Assembly: GCF_031456295.1 (NCBI RefSeq)
Contig: NZ_JAVDUJ010000001.1
Location: 992,001-1,056,000 of the forward strand
Origin: Arcanobacterium_A hippocoleae
GTDB taxonomy: Bacteria; Actinomycetota; Actinomycetes; Actinomycetales; Actinomycetaceae
Direction: 5' to 3'
Length of the DNA stretch: 64,000 bases
The notes beneath the pieces are model-generated. The model was not told the DNA's origin. It ran no database searches and worked only from the letters and a program-made list of their open reading frames with translations. Both the position numbers and the translations under genes were made by a program. Positions 9,476-17,363 of this stretch are shown here, piece by piece; within the stretch, counting starts at the first letter, position 1; each line of letters opens with the position of its first letter.

Positions 9476-9925
9476 CTAGATCAGTTTTTCAGCTAAACGC
9501 CCTAATTCGAGAACTTCTTGCGGCTGCAGCCGCGCGAAGAGATGCTCGCGCACCGAAATCACATGCCCAGGTGCGGCGGCTACGAGACGTGCAAATCCAG
9601 CATCTGTGAGACAACAGATGATCCCGCGGCGATCTTCATTACATCTACAGCGTTCTACAAGTCCTTCTTTTTCAAGGCGTTTCACGGTGTGTGTCAGCCG
9701 TGAGCGCGAATGCACCACTGCATCAGCCAGATCTGACATCCGCATTTTTCGGTCTTCAGCTTCGCTGAGGTTTACGAGAATATCGTATTCATTAATTTGG
9801 AGCTGGCTTTCAGTTTCCAGATCAGCACTAATCCGTTCGAGCATCAATGCCGTGCCCCGCAATAAATTGCGCCATGCTTGCTGCTCAGTATCATTTAACC
9901 ACGGAACGTCCTGGCGATCTTTCAT
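9476..9925 (-). CDS. MarR-family transcriptional regulator
   Basis: 149 residues from the ATG at 9925, preceded by AAAGGGG. The winged-helix core is clear: LNEYDILVNLSEA-type helix, then MRMSDLADAVVHSRSRLTHT (recognition helix), VKRLEKEGLVERCR and the wing NEDRRGIICCLTDAG. It carries two Cys in the wing (CRC) and two before LTDAG (ICC). MarR proteins bind as dimers, usually at their own promoter, and are released by phenolic ligands or oxidation. Redox sensing by these cysteines would be a guess. No partner gene is divergent from it within 350 bp. Confidence 0.85.
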   Translation of the reverse strand: MKDRQDVPWLNDTEQQAWRNLLRGTALMLERISADLETESQLQINEYDILVNLSEAEDRKMRMSDLADAVVHSRSRLTHTVKRLEKEGLVERCRCNEDRRGIICCLTDAGFARLVAAAPGHVISVREHLFARLQPQEVLELGRLAEKLI

Positions 9926-10296
9926 ACCAGACCCCTTTCTTTCCACACAGAAAGTTGTATTTGATTTTTATGCACCGTATTACGGGTTAAAAAATCCAAA
10001 CCTTAAAAACTAGTACCTTAAATCTAACCGCTAATTTCAAAAAATCAGCCAGACTAGAGGATGAAAATTCAATTTAACTTTACGGATACAGTAGGAGACA
10101 ACATCGAAAGGAAAATTTCGATAGCCCCGATCCGCTACTTTTATTTATTCCACACAATCACACTTTTAGCCGCAGATAGCAAAGTAGCGCGCCTCAAACG
10201 AGACCCGCTACTCACTAGCTATTTTCCGAAGCCATCTCCCGGCTGCAGAGCAAGATTTGAGAAATGCTACGCTGCAGCAAAATTCAGCGAAATCGC
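9926..10296. other. Gene-free stretch between the MarR gene and bS22
   Basis: AT-rich, holding the upstream region of the MarR gene. A small hairpin (ATCGAAA / TTTCGAT) lies at 10103-10122. The one open frame here (10061-10318, plus strand) has no family features, lacks a good ribosome site and runs into bS22 on the other strand, so I do not call it a gene. Confidence 0.5.
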
Positions 10297-10395
10297 TTAC
10301 TTCTTATTCCGACGCTGATGACGTGTCTTGCGCAGGAGCTTACGATGCTTCTTCTTGGACATACGCTTACGGCGCTTCTTGATTACGGAACCCAA
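10297..10395 (-). CDS. 30S ribosomal protein bS22 (AURKAIP1/COX24-like small basic protein)
   Basis: A 32-residue, extremely basic protein, found by hand because it is short and starts with TTG. It reads MGSVIKKRRKRMSKKKHRKL and continues through RKTRHQRRNKK to the stop. This is the nearly invariant actinobacterial bS22, which binds the small ribosomal subunit near the decoding region. GGAGGT at 10401-10406 lies 5 nt before the TTG and fixes the start. The BldC-like HTH gene lies just upstream on the same strand, an arrangement common in actinobacteria. Confidence 0.93.
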   Translation of the reverse strand: MGSVIKKRRKRMSKKKHRKLLRKTRHQRRNKK

Positions 10396-10587
10396 GGTTC
10401 ACCTCCACACTTTTTGCCTGAACAAATCAATTCAAGAGAAATTGACCCTGATCAAAACGATTTTACAACTGGAAATACTACCAAAACTTTGCACACTGTT
10501 AAGAATCAAACGCAAACTGTGCGTCTAATCGCTCATTTTACGACCCTGTTTCACCATCACTCGCATAAATTTCGTGCGAAATAAGGA

Positions 10588-10803
10588 TCAACTCCCAGTT
10601 GCTTGTTGATAATCCGAATCCGTGCTTGCACCCAGTAGCTGCTCCAGAGCAGAACGCGGCACGCGATATGAGCTTCCAAAGCGAACTGCTGGCAGTTCAC
10701 CAGCATGAACCATCCGATACACAGTCATGCGAGATACTCTAGTGATCTCAGCAACCTCCGCAACGGTCAAAAATTGCGGTGCTGATGGTGAGCTTTGAGC
10801 CAT
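10588..10803 (-). CDS. BldC-like / excisionase-type helix-turn-helix protein
   Basis: 71 residues with a MerR-like winged-helix fold: FLTVAEVAEITRVSRMTVYR (helix-turn-helix), then MVHAGELPAVRFGSSYRVPR (wing) and a last helix SALEQLLG. This matches the BldC group of small actinobacterial DNA-binding proteins, which bind direct repeats as head-to-tail oligomers and control development or stress genes. The conserved position upstream of bS22 supports a chromosomal BldC-type protein over a phage excisionase, and no integrase is nearby. The regulated genes are unknown. Confidence 0.85.
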   Translation of the reverse strand: MAQSSPSAPQFLTVAEVAEITRVSRMTVYRMVHAGELPAVRFGSSYRVPRSALEQLLGASTDSDYQQATGS

Positions 10804-11127
10804 CCGAACCGTCCTCAGGGGCTAGTGCATACAAAATGAAAAGTAAAACAGCGGAAATCCGCACTTCTTTTACATGGTACTACATTTTCCGTAAGGTGCA
10901 CATTGGAGCCGCGAAATTTGCAGGCAAATTTGGTGCACAAGTTCCAAATCTTCCAGTTCCAATCTTCCAGCGTTTTCATCAATCAGCTTCCGCTCATCGC
11001 CACTAAAACTAGCACGTCGCTCAAGCTCACCAGCGCACCAGCCCACAACAAAAACCACAGCGCCGAAAATGCATTAAAGTGGAGTGTGCCAGACTCGGAG
11101 CAAATACTGACGCGGAGGGAAGGATCC
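10804..11127. other. Gene-free stretch upstream of the potassium uptake genes
   Basis: This 324-nt divergent intergenic region lies between the BldC-like gene (minus) and ktrB (plus). I see no convincing small gene, repeat or riboswitch in it. The frame of ktrB stays open back to 10903, but that part has no membrane segments and no ribosome site. Confidence 0.5.
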
Positions 11128-12501
11128 ATGCCATACTCACGCCTGCGCTTGTCCACGCAGTTTCGCGATCGCCTCGATTCTTTCGCAAAGCGTTCTCCTG
11201 CCCGTTTTGCAATGCTTGTATTTGCTGGGATCATTGTGATCTTCACACTTTTGCTAATGCTCCCGATCGCTACGCACGGCGCAATTGCTGCTCCTTTTTT
11301 AACGGCACTTTTCACAGCCACTTCCGCTGTCTGCGTGACGGGGATAACGGTAGTTGAAACTGCTACTTACTGGAGTCCGTTCGGGAAAGGCGTGCTCGTA
11401 CTGGCAATGCAGATTGGCGCCCTCGGCGTGATGACACTTGCTTCACTCCTCGGCCTGGCAGTTTCGCGGCACATTGGCTTAACACAGCGGATCCTTACTG
11501 CAACGGAAACGAAAAGCCGGTTAGGGGATGTTGGTTCGCTCCTCCGCGCTGTAGTGATCACTTCTTTGACTGTAGAGACGGCACTTTCACTTGGTTTTCT
11601 GGCAGTTTTTGCCGATGATGGCAGAGCTTTGATCGAAACTGTTGGGCACGCAATTTTTATGGGCGTTTCCACTTTCAATAATGGCGGTTTTGTCTCTTTG
11701 CCTGGCGGTATTGCCCCATACGCAGATTCATGGAGTTTTGGGATTTTAGTGATCACCGGCACGATTATTGGTGCAGTTGGCTTTCCGGTGATTTTAAATA
11801 TTTCACAGCAGCGCACACGGTTTGCAAAGTGGTCGCTGCACTCAAAACTTACCGTCGTCACCTATTTAATTTTACTTGTCAGCGGCGCTCTGCTTTTCGT
11901 GCTGCTTGAATGGCAGAATGAATCCACCCTTGGCACAGTACCTGGAGCAGAAAAAGTACTATTAGCCCTATTTCATTCAACGACGGCCCGCTCATCTGGC
12001 TTAGCTACTCTCGATCCGCATAATTTCACCGAAGCTTCGCGGTTCATGATGGATATCCTGATGTTTATCGGTGGTGGTTCAGCTGGCACTGGCGGCGGAA
12101 TTAAGGTCACTACATTCGCAGTGTTGATGATTGCAATTTTGGCAGAAGCGCGTGGCGATCGCGATACCGAAGCATTTGAGAAACGCATTCCACACGACGT
12201 ACTGCGACTAGCAATTTCAGCTACCTTCCTCGGCGCACTGCTCGTCGGAGTAGCCACGATGCTACTCCTCCAAATCACTCATTTACCGTTAAATAGCGTC
12301 CTTTTTGAAGTGATTTCAGCTTTCGCTACCTGTGGTTTAAGCACTGGGATTACGGCTTCCTTGCCCGCTTCTGCGCAGATCGTATTGATCGTGCTCATGT
12401 ATCTGGGGCGGGTAGGTACAATGACGATGGCTGCCGCACTTGCATTACGGCATCGGCGCCGGGTGATTCGCTTCCCCGAAGAGCGCCCAGTGATCGGTTA
12501 A
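11128..12501 (+). CDS. ktrB: TrkH/KtrB-family potassium uptake channel subunit
   Basis: Integral membrane K+ translocating subunit. The protein of 457 residues starts MPYSRLRLSTQFRDRL at 11128, 8 nt after GGAGG. It has the four-repeat membrane-pore-membrane plan. Selectivity-filter-like segments are visible: TSAVCVTGITVVE, STFNNGGFVSLPGG, STTARSSGLATLD and SAFATCGLSTGITA. It ends in a short basic tail (ALRHRRRVIRFPEER). It is followed after 167 nt by the RCK subunit, so the pair forms a Ktr-type Na+-dependent K+ uptake system. Ktr rather than Trk is preferred because the RCK partner has a single RCK unit. Confidence 0.92.
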   Translation: MPYSRLRLSTQFRDRLDSFAKRSPARFAMLVFAGIIVIFTLLLMLPIATHGAIAAPFLTALFTATSAVCVTGITVVETATYWSPFGKGVLVLAMQIGALGVMTLASLLGLAVSRHIGLTQRILTATETKSRLGDVGSLLRAVVITSLTVETALSLGFLAVFADDGRALIETVGHAIFMGVSTFNNGGFVSLPGGIAPYADSWSFGILVITGTIIGAVGFPVILNISQQRTRFAKWSLHSKLTVVTYLILLVSGALLFVLLEWQNESTLGTVPGAEKVLLALFHSTTARSSGLATLDPHNFTEASRFMMDILMFIGGGSAGTGGGIKVTTFAVLMIAILAEARGDRDTEAFEKRIPHDVLRLAISATFLGALLVGVATMLLLQITHLPLNSVLFEVISAFATCGLSTGITASLPASAQIVLIVLMYLGRVGTMTMAAALALRHRRRVIRFPEERPVIG

Positions 12502-12668
12502 TGCATTGGCAGCCCCCACGCCTTAGAATCTTTTGGAATCTGCTGCTTTCTCGTTAAACTTAAGGAGATCGAAATAGTATTTGCGCAGTGCCGATTTGGG
12601 CAAGGATGCATCACAAGCAGTGCAGATATTTCTCGCATAAATCTGATTTAACGGGTGAGGGGGCAGCC

Positions 12669-13334
12669 ATGGCACGAAAAGATACTTCCAAAGATGCAGT
12701 GCTCGTAATCGGACTCGGGCGCTTCGGCGCCGCAATTGCTGTTACTCTCGATAAATTAGGCAAAGACGTGCTCGCCGTGGAATCAAATCCAATCCTGGCA
12801 CAAAAATGGGCGAATCGATTTCGCGTAGTTGAAGCAGATGCCCGCTCTGCGGAAGCCTTAACACAACTTGGTGGGGGCGATTTTTCGATTGCGGTAGTTG
12901 GCGTAGGCACCTCATTAGAAGCGTCCGTTTTGATCACGGCGAATCTTGTGGATCTTGGTGTGGAGCAGATTTGGGCAAAGGCAACTTCTCGCGAGCATGG
13001 CACAATTTTGCGACGGATTGGCGCGCATCACGTAGTCTACCCAGAGTTCGATGCCGGCCAGCGTGTAGCACATATGGTTTCTGGAAAAATGCTTGATTAT
13101 ATCGAGATGGAAGACCATTTCACGATCGTGAAAATGCTCCCGCCACGCGATATTATCGGTTTCCCTGTTGCACAGTTAAAACTGCGCGAAAAATACGGGA
13201 TCACTTTGATCGGAGTGAAATCTCCGGGGCAGCCCTTCGAATATACTACTCCGGAGACGATGATCAACGCCGCAGATACTTTGATCGTTTCTGGAGATCC
13301 AACGCTTTTGGAAGAATTCGCTGAGCGGATTTAA
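12669..13334 (+). CDS. ktrA: Ktr/Trk system RCK (NAD/nucleotide-binding) regulatory subunit
   Basis: 221 residues from the ATG at 12669 (GAGGGG at 12657-12662 is well placed). The N-terminal RCK_N Rossmann domain has AVLVIGLGRFGAAIAVTL with the acidic ribose-binding residue in LAVESNP. The C-terminal RCK_C domain begins near residue 140 (KMLPPRDIIGFPVAQLKLRE) and ends in the usual LIVSGDPTLLEEFAERI. KtrA forms an octameric ring under the KtrB dimer and gates it by binding ATP/ADP or c-di-AMP. One RCK unit, not two, points to KtrA and not TrkA. It is likely co-transcribed with ktrB. Confidence 0.92.
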   Translation: MARKDTSKDAVLVIGLGRFGAAIAVTLDKLGKDVLAVESNPILAQKWANRFRVVEADARSAEALTQLGGGDFSIAVVGVGTSLEASVLITANLVDLGVEQIWAKATSREHGTILRRIGAHHVVYPEFDAGQRVAHMVSGKMLDYIEMEDHFTIVKMLPPRDIIGFPVAQLKLREKYGITLIGVKSPGQPFEYTTPETMINAADTLIVSGDPTLLEEFAERI

Positions 13335-13491
13335 TTTTATTTCTTGCGTGCGCTGTTTTATTGCGCGCAGTTCACTTTCACTTTTCGATGAAGATTCTTC
13401 CGTCTGAGCCGATTTCGCTAAACTGCTTTTTCGTATCGATTCAGCTTTTTCATAAAAGCAATGAAATTTCCCAGGAGGGGCACGCTAGGCT

Positions 13492-14877
13492 ATGAGCATG
13501 GCAAAAAACAAAACTAATTACGTCTGTACAGAATGCGGCTGGAGCACCACCAAATGGGTTGGGCGGTGTGGCGAATGCCTTGCCTGGGGCACGGTGGAAG
13601 AATTTCGTGAATCTCGCAAATCTTCTTTCCTAAAAGGCGGAGCGCTTGCCCCCACCTCTCCAGCACAGCCAATTACTGAGGTCTCCGCCCAGGCTTCTAC
13701 GAAACATCCCACTGGCGTTCCAGAACTTGATCGCGTACTTGGTGGAGGTTTGGTCGCAGGTGTAGTTGTCTTGATCGCAGGCGAGCCGGGCGTTGGTAAA
13801 TCAACTTTACTTCTTGATGTTGCAGCTAAGGCAGCAGCGCAGCGCAGCCTGGGCAGAAATGCTCCAGTGCTCTATATCAGCGGTGAGGAATCTGCCGCGC
13901 AAGTGCGCTCACGGGCTGAACGGATCGGTGCTTTGAATCCAAATTTACTGCTCGCCTCAGAATCTGATTTAGCTGCTCTTTTTGCACATGTAGCTGCCGT
14001 AAATCCCGCTTTGCTGATCATCGATTCAGTGCAGACCATCGCAGATACACAAGTCGAGGGTGCAGCAGGTGGCGTGGCGCAAGTGCGTGCAGTAACGGCA
14101 GCACTCGTAAATCTTGCCAAAACCACTGGTCTACCAACGATTTTAGTCGGGCATGTAAATAAAGAAGGTTCAATTGCTGGGCCGCGCGTGCTTGAGCATC
14201 TTGTTGATGTAGTTTGTCAGTTTGAAGGAGATCGGCATTCACGTTTGCGTTTAGTGCGCGCAATCAAGAATCGTTATGGCGCCACTGACGAAGTGGGATG
14301 TTTCGAGTTGGTAGATGCGGGGATCCGTGGCCTTGCAGATCCTTCCGGGCTGTTTTTATCCGCACGAAATCTGACCGTGCCTGGCACATGCGTTACCGTC
14401 ACGCTTGAAGGACGGCGGCCAATGCCGGTGGAAATTCAGGCTTTGAGTGTGAATCCTGCCGGTCCGCCACGTCGAGTTAGTGTGGGAGTGGATAATTCGC
14501 GGGTGGCGATGATGCTTGCCGTCATTCAATCTCGTCTCGGAGTTGCTTTTGAACGCTGCGATGTATTTGTTTCGACAGTTGGTGGCGCGAGAGCAATTGA
14601 ACCAGCTGCAGATTTGGCAGTTGCTTTAGCATTAGCTTCCGCATCAGCAAATCAACCATTAGCACCTGGTGTAATTGCCTTAGGTGAAGTCTCACTTACG
14701 GGAGAATTACGCCCGGTAATTGGGTTACAGCAACGGTTGAATGAGGCCGGGCGGCTAGGCTTCAAAATCGCACTCGTGCCTCCTTATGCGGATCCGATCA
14801 AGGTGCCGCAGGGAATGAAAATCTGGCAGGTGCAGGATTTACGTGACGCAGCTGAGAAAGTACTCGCTTTAGCGTAA
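13492..14877 (+). CDS. radA: DNA repair protein RadA (Sms)
   Basis: Branch-migration ATPase in recombinational repair. The order of domains is a C4 zinc finger (Cys12, 15, 26, 29 in VCTECGWSTTKWVGRCGEC), a RecA-like ATPase with Walker A GEPGVGKST (~96-104) and Walker B ALLIIDSVQT, the RadA-specific KNRYGATDEVGCFEL motif, and a Lon-protease-like C-terminal domain (DVFVSTVGGARAIEPAADLA). 461 residues is the usual size. AGGAGGGG precedes the first ATG by 11 nt; an ATG two codons later (13498) is equally possible. Confidence 0.95.
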   Translation: MSMAKNKTNYVCTECGWSTTKWVGRCGECLAWGTVEEFRESRKSSFLKGGALAPTSPAQPITEVSAQASTKHPTGVPELDRVLGGGLVAGVVVLIAGEPGVGKSTLLLDVAAKAAAQRSLGRNAPVLYISGEESAAQVRSRAERIGALNPNLLLASESDLAALFAHVAAVNPALLIIDSVQTIADTQVEGAAGGVAQVRAVTAALVNLAKTTGLPTILVGHVNKEGSIAGPRVLEHLVDVVCQFEGDRHSRLRLVRAIKNRYGATDEVGCFELVDAGIRGLADPSGLFLSARNLTVPGTCVTVTLEGRRPMPVEIQALSVNPAGPPRRVSVGVDNSRVAMMLAVIQSRLGVAFERCDVFVSTVGGARAIEPAADLAVALALASASANQPLAPGVIALGEVSLTGELRPVIGLQQRLNEAGRLGFKIALVPPYADPIKVPQGMKIWQVQDLRDAAEKVLALA

Positions 14878-14916
14878 AGCAGAGCACTCTTTGATTGATT
14901 TTTAGCTGCTATCGAT

Positions 14917-15957
14917 TTACTCAGCCGGAGCGTTCGCTGCAGGAATCGAGATGGTACCGTTTGAGTTGATTATGAATGGATAATTATCTACCACGTTTTT
15001 CCCAGCAACACTTAATTGCACCCGGTACGTACCTGGCTGCGCTAAGGATGTGCCCTTACATCCCGAGCCAGCGTGTACCCCATTCCAAATGTATCCTTGC
15101 TTTGACGTCACGCCTTTTCCGATGAGCAACTGCTTGTTTTTCACACCCGCTGCGCACACCTGTGAATTCCACACTTGCGCATCACCAGATACTACATTCA
15201 ACTTCACATTGGAATATCCAGCATCAATCAAACACGGTGCAGTAGTTTTCGGATTCCGAAACAGCACGTTAAATACTGCGCCAGTTTCACCTTTGCGCGC
15301 AGCAACCTCCAGCTTTAGCTCAAGATTCTCGTCAGTGCAGGCGATCGGCGTAAATTTAGCTGCCGCTGCAGGGGCTGTTTTCGTCTCACGATATTCATTG
15401 ATTTGTGATTTCACGTATGAAAAGGCAAAAACAGCTAAGAGCGCCAACACGATCAGCGCCAAAACCAAGATTGTGATTTGGTCTTTCGAAAGGTGCGTGA
15501 TTTTTTCGAAGAACGAATTCCTGGCAGCCGAACTGCGTTGCTTGCGCGATAATCTTTGCGCTGCAATCTTTGGTTTTTGATTTTTTAATGGCCCCCGACG
15601 ATTTGCCATTTTACGCGGAGTTTCAGTAACTCCACGCAAAGTTTCAGGTTCACGATTCGGTTTGCCATTAGATCTCACCCGGCTCGTAGCTACTCGCTTC
15701 CCTGCCAGCATACGAGCCGATTTGGTGCGCGTTTGCGGCGCAGTTCTTTTTATTTGCGAGACACGGCTTTGCAAATTTTCCGTGTTTTTTGGTACAGCTG
15801 TTTCCCGAGCAGTGTGCAGCGATTTATTTCGCACAGATTTTGACTGAAACTTATCCACACGGCGTGAATCAACACCTGCCACACCGTCCTGCCGCGTGCG
15901 CTGTTTCCTCATTTTTGCTGCCTCGCGTTGCTGCCTGTCATCTCGTTTTTGTACCAC
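14917..15957 (-). CDS. Single-pass membrane protein with a long Arg/Lys-rich cytoplasmic head and an extracytoplasmic domain
   Basis: I do not recognise a named family. Of 346 residues, the first ~165 are strikingly basic and low in complexity (Arg, Lys, Thr, Ser, Gln; for example RRVDKFQSKSVRNKS). Next comes one membrane helix (ITILVLALIVLALLAVFAFSYV) and an extracytoplasmic part of ~150 residues with six Cys, which looks like an all-beta domain (LELKLEVAARKGETGAVFNVLF, VDNYPFIINSNGTISIPA). It starts with GTG and no clear ribosome site, so the N-terminus could be shorter. It is convergent with radA. The basic head could bind nucleic acid or anionic lipid, but that is a guess. Confidence 0.6.
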   Translation of the reverse strand: MVQKRDDRQQREAAKMRKQRTRQDGVAGVDSRRVDKFQSKSVRNKSLHTARETAVPKNTENLQSRVSQIKRTAPQTRTKSARMLAGKRVATSRVRSNGKPNREPETLRGVTETPRKMANRRGPLKNQKPKIAAQRLSRKQRSSAARNSFFEKITHLSKDQITILVLALIVLALLAVFAFSYVKSQINEYRETKTAPAAAAKFTPIACTDENLELKLEVAARKGETGAVFNVLFRNPKTTAPCLIDAGYSNVKLNVVSGDAQVWNSQVCAAGVKNKQLLIGKGVTSKQGYIWNGVHAGSGCKGTSLAQPGTYRVQLSVAGKNVVDNYPFIINSNGTISIPAANAPAE

Positions 15958-16066
15958 GTTCTTTACCGTATCGGTTTATCGGCAGAAAGCTGAAACACCC
16001 ACGCCGAGCAATGGATATTCTCTCGCACGACAATCGCTTGTCGGCAAATTATTAGAGCTACACATT

Positions 16067-17026
16067 TCAATCAGCTGCGGTTAGTTCCTCCAGCTTCGCC
16101 GCCGAATCCTCATCAATAATCAAATCCGTCACCACGCCGGCCCGCAATGCCGCAAGCAGTGGACGCGCTTTTTCAACCCCCGAAACCACGCAAACACGCC
16201 GCTCAATTTGCCGCAGCAGCTGCGGACTCGGGCCTGAAGCGCGCGCGTTTATTTCCAGATCCTCCCAAGATCCGTCAGCCCGTAACAATACCGTGCAGAC
16301 ATCTCCCACCACGCCCTCACGGCACACTTGCGCTAACTCATCCGGACTCAGATATCCGCCTGCATACACTTGCGAAGGAATCTTTCCATCCAATGCGCCA
16401 ACACCAAAAACGGCAATATCCGCATCTGCCTGCATTTGGCGCACTGCCGCAACCGAGCGTTCACGCCAAAGATGTTCGCGCGTGGCAGCGTAATCAAAAA
16501 AAGCCGGCACCGGAAAATGACAGACGGAAGCACCATACGCTTTTCCAAAACGCGCGATGATTTCACCCGCATACGGGATCCCTGTTGAGTTTTTATTCGC
16601 TGCACCATTCAATTGCACCACTACGGATCCGGAAGCAGCACGTGGCACGAGCTGATCGGCTACTGCTGAGACAGTGTTTCCCCAAGCCACGCCAATCACC
16701 GTATTTGGTTTAACAAGATCGGAAATGACGATTCCTGCCATCGTCGCTACGGCTTGCAACCGCCGAGCCTCATTTGCCCCAAAAGGCACTGGCACTACAT
16801 GCGTTTTAATCCCATATCGCTGCGCAATCCGCATTCCCAGCGAGTTTGTGAGCTCTTTTGGAGGATGTAAAGAAATCTGCACATATCCAGCATCGCGAGC
16901 ACCCTTAACTAACCGGGAAACAGTAGACCTTGAAACGCCAAGGCGGCGTGCAATCGACTCCATCGTCTCGCCTTGCACGAAGTACATCACGGCAGCTTCG
17001 TAGGATAGATTTCGCCGCTCACTCAC
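16067..17026 (-). CDS. SorC/DeoR-type sugar-binding transcriptional regulator, probable glp regulator
   Basis: The N-terminal HTH is SIARRLGVSRSTVSRLVKGA, followed by the SorC C-terminal effector domain: VIGVAWGNTVSAVADQL, VVVQLNGAANKNSTG, AVFGVGALDGKIPSQ and the closing GVVTDLIIDEDSAAKLEEL. This domain binds phosphorylated sugars. The open frame extends to 17068. I chose the GTG at 17026 (MSERRNLSYEAAVMYF) because family members start close to the first helix, but the GTG at 17035 is possible. It is divergent from glpABC across ~340 bp with a palindrome, so it probably senses glycerol-3-phosphate or a similar ester. That role is an inference from position. The usual glp repressor, GlpR, belongs to the different DeoR family. 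Confidence 0.85.
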   Translation of the reverse strand: MSERRNLSYEAAVMYFVQGETMESIARRLGVSRSTVSRLVKGARDAGYVQISLHPPKELTNSLGMRIAQRYGIKTHVVPVPFGANEARRLQAVATMAGIVISDLVKPNTVIGVAWGNTVSAVADQLVPRAASGSVVVQLNGAANKNSTGIPYAGEIIARFGKAYGASVCHFPVPAFFDYAATREHLWRERSVAAVRQMQADADIAVFGVGALDGKIPSQVYAGGYLSPDELAQVCREGVVGDVCTVLLRADGSWEDLEINARASGPSPQLLRQIERRVCVVSGVEKARPLLAALRAGVVTDLIIDEDSAAKLEELTAAD

Positions 17027-17126
17027 TTTTCTCACCCGAACTTTCAGCAAAAACAAGTATTTACGCAAGCCTCGACGTGCGGAAATACCGATTTACGCAA
17101 GATTTTGTGAAATTGTTTCCATAGAT

Positions 17127-17144
17127 TGTGCACGTTGGTGCACA
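17127..17144. promoter_or_regulatory. Palindromic operator candidate between the SorC regulator and glpA
   Basis: Perfect inverted repeat TGTGCAC-GTTG-GTGCACA in the divergent intergenic region. Its position and symmetry suit a dimer or tetramer of the SorC regulator. No other palindrome of this quality is seen in the gap. Confidence 0.5.
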
Positions 17145-17363
17145 TCTGCCCATTTTATCCAGAAAGCCCAAAATCAAGTAACTAATTTTCTCATTATCCT
17201 CATACTCTTAGAAATAGCAGTGAACAGAACACTCTCGTTCACCCAATGCGTAAACCAAAAAACTCATGCAAAATCTTCAGAATTTGCTGACACGCAATGC
17301 ATTTTCAAGAACGATTAACGCAAAGTTTTGCAAACTCCTTCAATGTGGAAGACAGTTCAAATC

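Noticed and set aside
10061..10318. Plus-strand open frame of 85 codons
   Set aside because: No ribosome site, no recognisable features, and it runs over the bS22 gene on the other strand.
10588..10803. Prophage excisionase
   Set aside because: No integrase or att-like repeat nearby; the position next to bS22 is a conserved chromosomal arrangement.
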